51,791 nt of DNA from Treponema sp. UBA3862. Its GTDB lineage: Bacteria > Spirochaetota > Spirochaetia > Treponematales > Treponemataceae. The position numbers and the translations under genes were made by a program. Below are positions 44,419 to 51,791 of this stretch, piece after piece (positions within the stretch are counted from its first letter, which is position 1; each line of letters begins with the position of its first letter). The notes below the pieces were generated by a model that was not told the origin of the DNA, ran no database searches, and saw nothing but the letters and a program-made list of their open reading frames with translations. The stretch covers positions 1-51,791 of the forward strand of contig DGGY01000013.1 of NCBI GenBank assembly GCA_002392405.1, in the 5' to 3' direction.

Positions 44419-44454
44419 ATCCCGGGCATTAAATCCTGCCCGGGATTTTTTTTT
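44419..44454 (+). terminator. Rho-independent terminator of ilvC
   Basis: ATCCCGGGCA pairs with TGCCCGGGAT around an 8-nt loop and is followed by nine Ts. A smaller stem, ACTTTGCT/AGCAAAGT, lies immediately upstream. Confidence 0.92.
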
Positions 44455-44546
44455 GCCCGGACCGCTTTCCGAAATACATTTGAAAATTAATTCTCTCCAT
44501 GCTAGTATAATAAACAGTTATAATTTTACTTTAAGGGAGAGACATT

Positions 44547-47500
44547 TTGAAAAAAAATAATTTTGCCACCGTTATTTTTGCAGGCTGCACGTTTTTTCTG
44601 ATTTCCTGCCAGAACTTTTTAAACGGCGCTGATATAAAAACAAAAATTGACACAACTACTTCTTATGCAAAACTCTCTTCAGTTAATGTTCTTTCAAACT
44701 GCGACACTCTTTTTGGAAGTTTTACGTCAGAAACAAAGCAGACAAGAAAAGTATCTGAATCCTTTCAGGTCGAATTTAAGACTGCCCCTTCCGTAACTTT
44801 TTTAGGCTGGCAGGCTTTTTCAATGAATAAAGACGGCTCACTTAATGCACTCCCGGAAAGTGACGTAAGTTTTAGCGACCAGGGGACCGTTGCAAGCGAT
44901 TCTCTTTACAGGGCAAAGGTAAAAATATTAAAGGCGGTTTCTGATGTCTATATTAAGCCGGTTGCAGTACACACCAACCCCGCTTCAACCCAGACCTCCT
45001 ATTCACACACGCCCTTAATTCTGACTTTCAGTATTAATATTGAAAACAGTACAGCCCTTACAGACATGAGCGTTATTTTCAGCGGCGAAGATATTACAGA
45101 TAAATATTTTGACCCTCCTGCACTGTCAAAAACAGAAGCATCAGTCACCTTAAACCCTCAGGGAAACTGCTTAAAGGAATTTATTGAATCACAAAATCTA
45201 AGTTTTGCAGATTTTAAAATAAGTTTTTCTACTGCCACAAGCATACAAAGCGGAAGCAGATCCTACTCTCTTTCTGAATTTACTGCAACCGTACGCTACA
45301 GTCCGAACACAGAGTCTGCTCCACCGGTAGAAAGGGAGCTTTTTCTGACCCGCAAAGCAGTCACTTCGCCGGAGGATGTAGCTGCCATAGAGAATGATGA
45401 CAGATTTATTCAGGGTTCCATACCAAATAATAACGATAAACTACTGAATAACCGGACCGGTAAAAACCTCTACATCTACGGTAATTATGATGACTATGAC
45501 AGCGGAATCCGCGGAGTAAAAATTACGGAAAAAAATATCGAAAAAACCGATTCATACAGTCACCTCTTCTTACCGTCATCACAGGGGACAAGTTTTATAT
45601 GTGACGGCCTTTACAATACACAGTTTATAATTGAGTGCCCGCTTAAATCAGAAGACGGACTTATAAACCTGACTGTCGATATTATAGACCTGGCAGGAAA
45701 TATCAATACACAGAAATATACGATAATTAAATGTACTTCGATAAATTTTAACAGTTATACAAGTATAGACAACGGCTATGCAAATGGCACAGATTTTCAG
45801 AATCTATATGAAACTGCCGGTCAGACTTTTAATGAAGAGGATTATCTGAAAAAAATCAGGTCCTTTCAGATACATGATAATTATATCGAAAATTATGTTT
45901 ATAATATAAATTTGTTTGGTGAAAAAAGAGTGGATTATATTACTAAACATTTCAAGCTGACGCTTTCATATACAGACAGCACTAATAAGAATGTAGAAGA
46001 GAAATTAGAATATGACTCCGATTTTTACGTCTGGCAGTTTACCCTCAATACCGATACGGTTTCCGGCCAGTCTTTTACCCTTACTGCTGAAGACGATATG
46101 GGTAACAAAGAAGTTCTTGACTTCACAATTCCTGATAAATCACAGTTAAAATATTACTTTAAGACCGAAACCGACACAGAAAGCGGAGAAAAGTATAATT
46201 TTGTCTGCTTTGTCGAGGACAGCACAAAGTGGAAGCTGGGAAAAAAGATTTTACTTTACAAAGATAAAGACGCAGCAAATTCACCAGTCTACGCTGAATA
46301 TCACCACGACAACAGCCCTGAGATTTTTCTGGATGATTCTAACATAACAAAAGAATACTCACTCATTCCAGGCCTTGTAGACTTAAATCAGAACGTTTTC
46401 TATGTAGAATATGATAATGATTTTTTTACCCTTGATTCAAATCAAAATTCCGTAAAACCAGACGGAGTTCGAATCAAGGGGTACAGTATTGAAAAAAGCA
46501 CAGAAAAGATATTTACTAATGTTCCTGCCCTCAAGATAACAGTAACTCTTGCCAACGGTGAGCGGGAACGTTTTGATTCTGTTTTAATTCCATACCTGTT
46601 CAACTTTCAGGGTAACATCAATTTTAAGGAAGAAGAAAGTTCTGCAGAATTCCTTATCCCGACGCGCGATCTTTATGAAACTGATTTTATGTTCCAGATT
46701 TATGGAATAAAGGACAAGGCGCAGTCTGAAACTTCTGACTATACAATTCCGCAGCTTTCTGCCTCTGATACACAATATGACAATATTCCGATAGATTTTG
46801 ATAATGATGATATTAAAAGGGAAAACTGGGAATACTACACAGTAACCATCAGGGACTTCCAGACAGGCCCTGAAAGCGCAGTAATTACCATACCGGGAAG
46901 TTCAAAAACTTTTATTGCTGACGAAAGCACTGGCTTTACCGTAAAAATTCCAGTCAGAAATCCTGAACCTGCCGTATACATTGACGATACAAAATATATT
47001 ACCTACACCTTTGATACTTCCTTTGACTATGTACTGAAGGACCGTGCAGGGAATATTACATCAGGAACTAAAAGCACACAGGCCCTCATCTCTCCTCTTA
47101 AAGAAATACGCTACTGCCCGGCAGTTGAAAAAATAACTGAAACAAGCGGAGGCTGGAGCATCACAAGTGAACCATGGAAACTTCCTTCATGGGAATATAA
47201 TATATCAGATTTGATGTACACTCCTGATACCTTTACAGTATTTATCTTTAATAACGACAGCGGCTGGAACTATTACTCAAGCGAAACAATCAGCAGTGAC
47301 GCAGAAAATAATATGACGGATAAGTCAGTTGTGCCCTATGTTTACAGAACAACATTAAAGAGCAGCACAATTCCTCAAAATTCCTTCGTAAGGATTGAAG
47401 CTACTTCTACCTTGTATCCAAACAAAATGTCCCGCGCTTCCTACGCTCACACAGGAACAAAAGCAAGTTCCGGAAAATATGACTACATTCAAATGCTCTC

Positions 47501-47771
47501 AAAAAATACCGTTCTTGTTGCATCAGATGCTCCGGCTTTAGTTTACACTGCCGCAACTTCAAAGAGTTATGAAGAATGCAGGGACTGGACATGCTATGAC
47601 TGGGAATTTTTTAACGACAGGGCCGGCTTTAAGCAGATGGACTTTTCTTCAAGCCCTGTACCGCAAAAATACACAATAAATCTTGACGAAATCGACGGGG
47701 GCCAATGCTACTGCGTAATAGCCCACTTTGCAAACGGCACAAGTGCTTTAAGTGAAGTAATGGAAAAATAA
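44547..47771 (+). CDS. Very large lipoprotein of unknown function
   Basis: The 1074-residue protein starts at TTG with GGGAG upstream. A lipid-modified Cys is likely at Cys21 (FLISC) or, less likely, Cys14. It is composed mostly of short beta-strands with repeated hydrophobic and Asp/Asn/Tyr patterns and phrases such as DLAGNINTQKY, AEDDMGNKEVLDF and KDRAGNITSG. These resemble loops of bacterial Ig-like domains, so it may be a string of Ig-like folds displayed on the cell surface. No enzyme motif was recognised. It is separated from ilvC by a terminator and converges with ttcA. Confidence 0.75.
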   Translation: MKKNNFATVIFAGCTFFLISCQNFLNGADIKTKIDTTTSYAKLSSVNVLSNCDTLFGSFTSETKQTRKVSESFQVEFKTAPSVTFLGWQAFSMNKDGSLNALPESDVSFSDQGTVASDSLYRAKVKILKAVSDVYIKPVAVHTNPASTQTSYSHTPLILTFSINIENSTALTDMSVIFSGEDITDKYFDPPALSKTEASVTLNPQGNCLKEFIESQNLSFADFKISFSTATSIQSGSRSYSLSEFTATVRYSPNTESAPPVERELFLTRKAVTSPEDVAAIENDDRFIQGSIPNNNDKLLNNRTGKNLYIYGNYDDYDSGIRGVKITEKNIEKTDSYSHLFLPSSQGTSFICDGLYNTQFIIECPLKSEDGLINLTVDIIDLAGNINTQKYTIIKCTSINFNSYTSIDNGYANGTDFQNLYETAGQTFNEEDYLKKIRSFQIHDNYIENYVYNINLFGEKRVDYITKHFKLTLSYTDSTNKNVEEKLEYDSDFYVWQFTLNTDTVSGQSFTLTAEDDMGNKEVLDFTIPDKSQLKYYFKTETDTESGEKYNFVCFVEDSTKWKLGKKILLYKDKDAANSPVYAEYHHDNSPEIFLDDSNITKEYSLIPGLVDLNQNVFYVEYDNDFFTLDSNQNSVKPDGVRIKGYSIEKSTEKIFTNVPALKITVTLANGERERFDSVLIPYLFNFQGNINFKEEESSAEFLIPTRDLYETDFMFQIYGIKDKAQSETSDYTIPQLSASDTQYDNIPIDFDNDDIKRENWEYYTVTIRDFQTGPESAVITIPGSSKTFIADESTGFTVKIPVRNPEPAVYIDDTKYITYTFDTSFDYVLKDRAGNITSGTKSTQALISPLKEIRYCPAVEKITETSGGWSITSEPWKLPSWEYNISDLMYTPDTFTVFIFNNDSGWNYYSSETISSDAENNMTDKSVVPYVYRTTLKSSTIPQNSFVRIEATSTLYPNKMSRASYAHTGTKASSGKYDYIQMLSKNTVLVASDAPALVYTAATSKSYEECRDWTCYDWEFFNDRAGFKQMDFSSSPVPQKYTINLDEIDGGQCYCVIAHFANGTSALSEVMEK

Positions 47772-47805
47772 TTCCGGACTTCACCCCTCACCTCCCGCAG
47801 GTATT

Positions 47806-48516
47806 TTACGGCAGATATTCTCTGTTGATATTCTTAAGGGAAGCCAGGAGCATTTCCTTTGCCCTTCTGTCGCCTTTTGTAAGGGCTTCAAGACGGGCTC
47901 TGGCGTCTTTTCTGCCTGAATTGTCCTGATAAGTGCAGGTGCAGGTTGTATTTATATAGCCCTGGCTTTCTGCATGTTCTATTATTGTCTGAACGTCCAC
48001 ATAGCAGAGGGGACGAATTAATGAAAGAGGATATTTTTCATAGTTTAAACGGGGCGGCATGGTGGACAGTTCGCCTTTTTTGAGCATGTTCATCAAAAGT
48101 GTCTCTAATATATCATCCAGATGATGTCCCAGGGCAATTTTATTGTAACCTTCACGCAGGGCATAGTGAACAAGTTCATTACGGCGCTGCTGTGAACACC
48201 AGTAACAGCTCATCTTAAAGCCTTCTTTTACACGGTTTTTAACATCAACAAAATAATCGGTTACTTCAACACCCCAGCTTTTCATAAGTTCACGAAGTTC
48301 ATCTGACATTGAGCCCGGGGCAAAATCATTTTCAATATGAAGTGCCGTGAAAGTAAAATTACAGTCCTTACGGCGCATTCTGTTGGCAAAATATTGAATG
48401 AGTGCAGTTGAATCTTTTCCGCCTGACGCCCCGACAAGAATACGGTCTCCGTCTTCAATCATGTGATAATCGAAAACTGCCTTATCAATTATACTATAAA
48501 TTCTAGGCTGACTCAT
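47806..48516 (-). CDS. ttcA: tRNA 2-thiocytidine biosynthesis protein TtcA-like
   Basis: The 236-residue PP-loop ATPase has SGGKDS (31-36) and the iron-sulfur motif CYWC (Cys104, Cys107). GHHLDDILETLLMN is also typical of TtcA, which thiolates cytidine 32 of certain tRNAs. A Cys-rich CTCTYQDNSG near the C-terminus may give the third cluster ligand. The start lies 3 bp after the stop of the upstream small gene, without its own Shine-Dalgarno, so translation is probably coupled. It ends the minus-strand cluster and converges with the large lipoprotein gene. Confidence 0.9.
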   Translation of the reverse strand: MSQPRIYSIIDKAVFDYHMIEDGDRILVGASGGKDSTALIQYFANRMRRKDCNFTFTALHIENDFAPGSMSDELRELMKSWGVEVTDYFVDVKNRVKEGFKMSCYWCSQQRRNELVHYALREGYNKIALGHHLDDILETLLMNMLKKGELSTMPPRLNYEKYPLSLIRPLCYVDVQTIIEHAESQGYINTTCTCTYQDNSGRKDARARLEALTKGDRRAKEMLLASLKNINREYLP

Positions 48517-48519
48517 AAG

Positions 48520-48825
48520 TTAATTAAATTTTCCCTTCAGGATAACGCCGCCGTTTGCAGTTGTTTCTTTTTCAACCTTAACAGACTTTTTTGAAGAATC
48601 TTCTTTTGCATCACTACTACCGTCTTTATAACGGGTCTGAACAGTCATCTCAGATTTTATTTTATCAAGGGCAGGATTTAACGCACGAAGAACAGCCTCC
48701 ATTACACAAAGAATTTCCTCATCAGCATCGGGACACTGAATAAGTTTTTCGTAAGTCTCATAAATCTGAATATAGGCATGATTCACCTTCGTATAGTCAC
48801 TGTTATAAACTTCAACTTTATTCAT
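48520..48825 (-). CDS. Small hypothetical protein
   Basis: The 101-residue protein is acidic and helical in its first two thirds (NHAYIQIYETYEKLIQCPDADEEILCVMEAVLRALNPALDKIKSEM). A Lys/Ser/Glu-rich tail ends in GGVILKGKFN. No known domain was recognised. AGGAG precedes the ATG. It lies between a patatin gene and ttcA with only 3 bp to ttcA, so co-transcription is likely. Its size and lack of a signal peptide suggest a cytoplasmic protein. Confidence 0.6.
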   Translation of the reverse strand: MNKVEVYNSDYTKVNHAYIQIYETYEKLIQCPDADEEILCVMEAVLRALNPALDKIKSEMTVQTRYKDGSSDAKEDSSKKSVKVEKETTANGGVILKGKFN

Positions 48826-48852
48826 TTGATTTCTCCTGAAGCAGACTTCTCT

Positions 48853-49701
48853 TTAGCCTAAGAAAGCCTTAATTTTATCAAGATTCTTAAGTGCAGTCCT
48901 TCTTCCCTCATCATAAACTCTCTGTAAAGCCTCAGGTTTAAGTTCAGTCCGTCCGATTTCAAGAGGCTTTTCAGGAGCAATTACAAATGCATTACCTTCT
49001 TCCCTGCGCTTAAAGACATATTCCCGTTCTTCATTATAAACGTTATGGCGGTTAAACCAGGCTTCCATAAGCAAAGGATATTTTCTTAAGGCAAGTTTTA
49101 TCAGAAACTTAAATCCGCCGGGCTTTTTAGTGAATTCTTCAGGCTGAGTCAGAACAACAACATTTTTAACAAAACCCAGATTTTCAAAAGCCTTAAGAGG
49201 AATTGAATCCGTCATTCCACCGTCTAAATACTCTTTTCCATCAATTTTAACGGCATGACTTACCAGCGGTAAAGACGCACTGGCCCTCATATAATCCATC
49301 TCAGCTCCACGACAGGTTTCAAGTTTTTTGAAAACAGGATTTCCTGTCTGACAGTCGCTTACAACACAGTAAAACTCAAGCGGATTAGAAGCAAAGGTTT
49401 CCCAGTCAAAAGGATCAAGTTCTTCAGGCAGCTTTTTATAACAGAAATCAGCACCGAACAGATCTCCCGTTAAAAAAAGGCTTCTAAGTGAACAATAACG
49501 CCAGTCACGCCCGTATTTTTTATTATAACGAAGTGCCCTTCCTGCCTGTTTAGATTTTAAATTGCAGCCGAAAGTTGCCCCTGCACTAACCCCTACAGCA
49601 CCGTCAAATTTAATTGAATTTTCAAGAAAAACATCAATAACGCCGGCAGTAAACATACCGCGCATGCCGCCGCCTTCCATAACAATTCCAGTTTTCATCA
49701 T
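48853..49701 (-). CDS. Patatin-like phospholipase (RssA/YjjU group)
   Basis: The 282-residue lipid acyl hydrolase has the oxyanion loop GGGMRG (10-15), nucleophile Ser39 in GVSAG and the dyad Asp160 in DGGMTD. These three motifs define the Ser-Asp catalytic dyad of patatins. No signal peptide is present, so it probably acts on membrane lipids from the cytoplasmic side. AGGA precedes two consecutive ATG codons; either may be used. It is second in a minus-strand cluster that starts with a diguanylate cyclase gene 6 bp upstream. Confidence 0.9.
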   Translation of the reverse strand: MMKTGIVMEGGGMRGMFTAGVIDVFLENSIKFDGAVGVSAGATFGCNLKSKQAGRALRYNKKYGRDWRYCSLRSLFLTGDLFGADFCYKKLPEELDPFDWETFASNPLEFYCVVSDCQTGNPVFKKLETCRGAEMDYMRASASLPLVSHAVKIDGKEYLDGGMTDSIPLKAFENLGFVKNVVVLTQPEEFTKKPGGFKFLIKLALRKYPLLMEAWFNRHNVYNEEREYVFKRREEGNAFVIAPEKPLEIGRTELKPEALQRVYDEGRRTALKNLDKIKAFLG

Positions 49702-49707
49702 TAATTC

Positions 49708-50742
49708 CTAAAAATCAGAGTTCACAACACAGTTCTTGCCGTGCTTTTTTCCGTAATAAAGTCTTTCATCAGCCTTACGGATAGCTTCTTCATATTCACC
49801 TAAATCTTCGCCTGTAAACATTCCGGCAGTAACAGTTACATGAATCTCTTGATTATCATAATAAACTGTATTATCACGGATTTTAGAACAGATCAATTCA
49901 AGATACTCATAAGCATTTTTTTCATCAGTCTGAGGCATATAAAGAATAAACTCCTCACCTCCCCAGCGTACAGGAATAAAATCCTTAGAAGCGGAATCTT
50001 CGATTAAAAGACTGACAGTTTTAAGGACACAGTCGCCTGCCTGATGACCATAAGTATCATTAACTTTCTTAAAATCATCGATATCAAAAATCGCAATGGT
50101 AAAAGGACTTTCATTTTCAGTTTTATTGCGGCGCATGATATGTTCAAAAAAACGCCTGTTAAAAAGACCTGTCATTAAATCATGATTAGAATAGTAAGTT
50201 AATTTATCGTTTGCAGAATTAATTTCATAAATATATAAATTTGAAATATAAAAAAGAGTAAAAAGCGTAATTCCAAGATTAATAAAGCCGATTAAATTTC
50301 TCGTCCTCTCAATAACAGAAAGGTACTCAGGAAAAAGACAGAAATTTTTGAGATGAATGCAGTAAATTGCTACTGCATAAACAATACCGATTCCCTGAAA
50401 AATATGTTTAAGATTTTTCTTTGGCGGCAGGAGATAAGAAATTACGGAAATCATTCCGATTACATAAAAAATATAAAAATAGGCACAGCCCGTAAAAAGA
50501 TCACTGATAAAAGAAAAAGTAATTATTTCAAAATACGCAAATATTACATATAGATCCGAATTCTTTTTAAAAAGATGAATCACAAAAACATAAAAAAAAC
50601 AACTTAAAACATTAAGAATCAAAAGCGGAAAAATTCCAAGATAATAAAAAAGAGCGCAGTTAAAAGCATGCACAAAAAGGCACATGACAAGAAAAAGCAG
50701 GGTCTTTTTCTCAGAAAGAAAATCCATGAAGTTTTTACACAT
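49708..50742 (-). CDS. Membrane-bound GGDEF diguanylate cyclase
   Basis: The 344-residue protein has six or so hydrophobic helices in its first 175 residues and a C-terminal GGDEF domain (about 185-344). The latter has HDLMTGLFNRRFFE, FDIDDFKKVNDTYGHQAGD and the active-site GGEEF (261-265). It should make c-di-GMP from two GTP. The inhibitory I-site (RxxD just before the active site) reads ASKD or SKDF and has no Arg, so product inhibition is probably absent. The sensor has no named domain. GGAG precedes the ATG. It is the first gene of the cluster with the patatin, small protein and ttcA. Confidence 0.9.
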   Translation of the reverse strand: MCKNFMDFLSEKKTLLFLVMCLFVHAFNCALFYYLGIFPLLILNVLSCFFYVFVIHLFKKNSDLYVIFAYFEIITFSFISDLFTGCAYFYIFYVIGMISVISYLLPPKKNLKHIFQGIGIVYAVAIYCIHLKNFCLFPEYLSVIERTRNLIGFINLGITLFTLFYISNLYIYEINSANDKLTYYSNHDLMTGLFNRRFFEHIMRRNKTENESPFTIAIFDIDDFKKVNDTYGHQAGDCVLKTVSLLIEDSASKDFIPVRWGGEEFILYMPQTDEKNAYEYLELICSKIRDNTVYYDNQEIHVTVTAGMFTGEDLGEYEEAIRKADERLYYGKKHGKNCVVNSDF

Positions 50743-50869
50743 AATATCTCCGCCTTAAAAAGATATTATAATTATATCACAAATCCAGAAATTCTTCCAA
50801 AAGCAAATGGTATAAGAAAAGTTCAGTAAGTTTTGCCATCAGGCAGCAAAAACACTCTGCCAGAAAAGG

Positions 50870-51010
50870 CCCTCTTTCACCCGAAAAGCTGCCTCTAAAA
50901 TCCCGCTTTCCGCGGCTCCGGCGTCACAGCGCCTCCGGTAGCCAGGCCGTCCGTGTCCGTCCCGGCTACCCGCTTTCCGCGGCCGCTACAATCGGGGCTG
51001 GGATTTTTTT
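50870..51010. repeat. GC-rich dispersed intergenic repeat, copy 3
   Basis: It lies between the diguanylate cyclase gene and the 5S-linked array. It contains TCCCGCTTTCCGCGGC twice in part (about 50901 and 50970) and the core GCTACAATCGGGGCTGGGAT (about 50985-51004), shared with copies at 138-300 and 40540-40563. No credible ORF is present in 50743-51039. Confidence 0.6.
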
Positions 51011-51039
51011 GGGGAGATAAATCATTGGGAGAAGAAAAA

Positions 51040-51212
51040 GCTGGCAGCTACCTACTTACAAAGCGCTTTGCGCTTTGTGGGGCGCATGGTATATTTACTT
51101 TCGCTAAAGCGAAAGGCGCCACCCGCATTACATGCGGAAAAGTAGGTATAATTCTGACTCAGCAAGACATTTACTGAGGATTAAAATATTACTGATGTTT
51201 AAAATAAAAAAA
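51040..51212 (-). ncRNA. 5S-derived tandem structured unit 1 (distal)
   Basis: Read on the minus strand, the unit ends with the 18-nt 5S 3' terminus AAGTAGGTAGCTGCCAGC (51040-51057) and a T-run. At 51130-51147 it carries the complementary box ACCTACTTTTCCGCATGT. TACCTACTT and AAGTAGGTA can close a helix around three hairpins: CCGCAT/ATGCGG, CTTTCGCT/AGCGAAAG and ACAAAGCGC/GCGCTTTGT. The folded part (51040-51147) is 108 nt, the size of 5S rRNA. Transcription has not been shown; an RNA or a DNA repeat are both possible. Confidence 0.55.
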
Positions 51213-51385
51213 GCTGGCAGCTACCTACTTAAACAAAACTTCGTTTTGTTTGAATGTAAGGAAGGATTATATTTTCGCTGGCGCGAAACTCATTACCCGC
51301 ATTACATGCGGAAAAGTAGGTAAAATTCTGACTCAGCAAGACATTTACTGAGGATTAAAATATTACTGATGTTTAAAATAAAAAA
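51213..51385 (-). ncRNA. 5S-derived tandem structured unit 2 (middle)
   Basis: The period is exactly 173 bp from unit 1. The same layout is present: 5S 3' end at 51213-51230 followed on the minus strand by a T-run, complementary box at 51304-51321, and hairpins CCGCAT/ATGCGG, TTTCGC/GCGAAA and AAACAAAAC/GTTTTGTTT. The last two hairpins differ in sequence from those of units 1 and 3 but remain perfectly paired. The spacer (from CATCAGTAATATTTTAATCC to GAGTCAGAATT) is virtually identical to that of unit 1. Confidence 0.55.
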
Positions 51386-51564
51386 GCTGGCAGCTACCTA
51401 CTTAAACAAAACGCTCCGCGTTTCGTTTGAATGTAAGGAAGGATTATATTTTCGCTAAAGCGAAACTCATTACCCGCAGTGCAGACCTGCACATGCGGGA
51501 AAGAAATTTTACTGATTCTTTTCTGATTTACTGTGGCTATGAAATTCAACAGGACAAAAAAAAA
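51386..51564 (-). ncRNA. 5S-derived tandem structured unit 3 (next to the 5S gene)
   Basis: It begins 173 bp from unit 2 and runs 179 bp to the 5S gene. It carries the 5S 3' end (51386-51403) and T-run. Its first hairpin is extended and differs (CCCGCA/TGCGGG with inner GTGCA/TGCAC); the others are TTTCGCT/AGCGAAA and AAACGAAACGC/GCGTTTTGTTT with one G-U pair. The ACCTACTT box is lost. Instead 51487-51503 is, on the minus strand, CTTTCCCGCATGTGCAG, an exact 17-nt complement of the 5S segment at 51580-51596. Confidence 0.55.
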
Positions 51565-51672
51565 GCTGGCAGCTACCTACTTTCCCGCATGTGCAGTATC
51601 ATCGGCGTAAGAGAGCTTGACTTCCGTGTTCGGAATGGGAACGGGTATTACCTCTCCACTATGGCCACCAGC
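51565..51672 (-). rRNA. rrf: 5S ribosomal RNA
   Basis: Read on the minus strand it begins GCTGGTGGCCATAGTGGAG and contains the universal CCGTTCCCATTCCGAACACG. It ends GGTAGCTGCCAGC, which pairs with the 5' end as helix I (GCTGGTGGC/GCTGCCAGC). It is about 108 nt long. A T-run of nine follows the 3' end as a terminator. The 23S gene should lie beyond the right edge, transcribed toward it. Confidence 0.97.
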
Positions 51673-51791
51673 ATTTTAATCTGATTAATTTGTCTTATGC
51701 ATTCAAGTTATACAGGCCTGCATAAAACTTTTTTGTAAAAGTCTTTTCGAAAGAAACTTAAGGTACACATCCTTTTTTAAGGATGGAAACG
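51673..51791 (-). other. Probable 23S-5S intergenic spacer
   Basis: These 119 bp upstream of the 5S gene on its strand do not resemble the 23S 3' end. They contain a stem CATCCTT/AAGGATG (51768-51785) and AT-rich sequence. It is most likely the transcribed spacer between 23S and 5S. Confidence 0.5.

Noticed and set aside
48853..50742. CBASS-like defence pair (nucleotide cyclase plus patatin)
   Set aside because: The cyclase is a membrane GGDEF enzyme, not a CD-NTase, and no Cap2/Cap3, HORMA or TRIP13 genes are present. The remaining neighbours are housekeeping (ttcA).
51040..51564. CRISPR array or integron attC array
   Set aside because: The repeated unit is 173-179 bp with very similar spacers and is not a short repeat with unique spacers. 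No cas genes or integrase are present and no attC core sites (GTTRRRY) were seen; the shared string is the 5S 3' end.

Overview
This window most likely comes from a host-associated, carbohydrate-degrading spirochaete of the genus Treponema (gut or rumen type). The reasons are: lipoproteins with relaxed spirochaetal lipoboxes (LSGC, FISC, FLFSC); a short alanyl-tRNA synthetase without the C-Ala domain; an orthologue of the Treponema protein pallilysin (TP0751); a CHASE2 adenylate cyclase next to a FecR-domain gene; a Cache-type chemoreceptor; and two secreted pectate lyases. The species cannot be fixed from the sequence alone.

Layout. 1-400 holds the tail of an unidentified gene running into a GC-rich dispersed repeat. 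410-5753 (minus) carries two large pectate-lyase lipoproteins, PL9-like and PL1-like, built from the same beta-sandwich modules and Ser/Gly linkers in opposite domain order. 6135-11455 is a divergent locus: a CHASE2 adenylate cyclase (minus) and a three-gene envelope operon (small exported protein, beta-barrel-like protein, FecR protein). 11622-13109 encodes a lipoprotein and a metallophosphoesterase; 13169-13897 an MBL-fold hydrolase; 13974-16461 an operon clpP, GNAT, stand-alone DbpA RNA-binding domain. 16698-20442 (minus) has a barrel-like outer-membrane protein and two nearly identical LolA-like proteins. 20721-22799 is a methyl-accepting chemotaxis protein. 22940-31716 is housekeeping: pth, dnaE, yggT, recG, a sigma-70 factor, groES. 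31877-35305 (minus) reads surA-like, nusB, TPR lipoprotein. 35397-40447 has alaS, the pallilysin-related gene and a MATE exporter. 40696-47771 has two large lipoproteins flanking ilvC. 47806-50742 (minus) has a diguanylate cyclase, a patatin, a small hypothetical gene and ttcA. 51040-51672 is a 5S rRNA gene (minus) followed by three tandem copies of a structured 173-179 bp unit that each carry the 5S 3' end.

Together the genes suggest a cell that binds and cuts pectin at its surface, senses envelope state and attractants through cAMP, c-di-GMP and chemotaxis proteins, and maintains its outer envelope through SurA-like and LolA-like proteins. Most of the core genes are ordinary.

The most unusual signals are non-coding. 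First is the 5S-derived tandem array with covarying hairpins and segments complementary to the 5S 3' region. Second are several families of hairpin-rich intergenic repeats. Third is a set of genes without a Shine-Dalgarno sequence whose -10 boxes lie only 6-9 nt before the start codon, suggesting leaderless mRNAs. A C9 tract inside a lipoprotein gene is a candidate phase-variation site. The pallilysin relative lacks the HExxH motif of TP0751. No tRNA, CRISPR array or transposase was seen.
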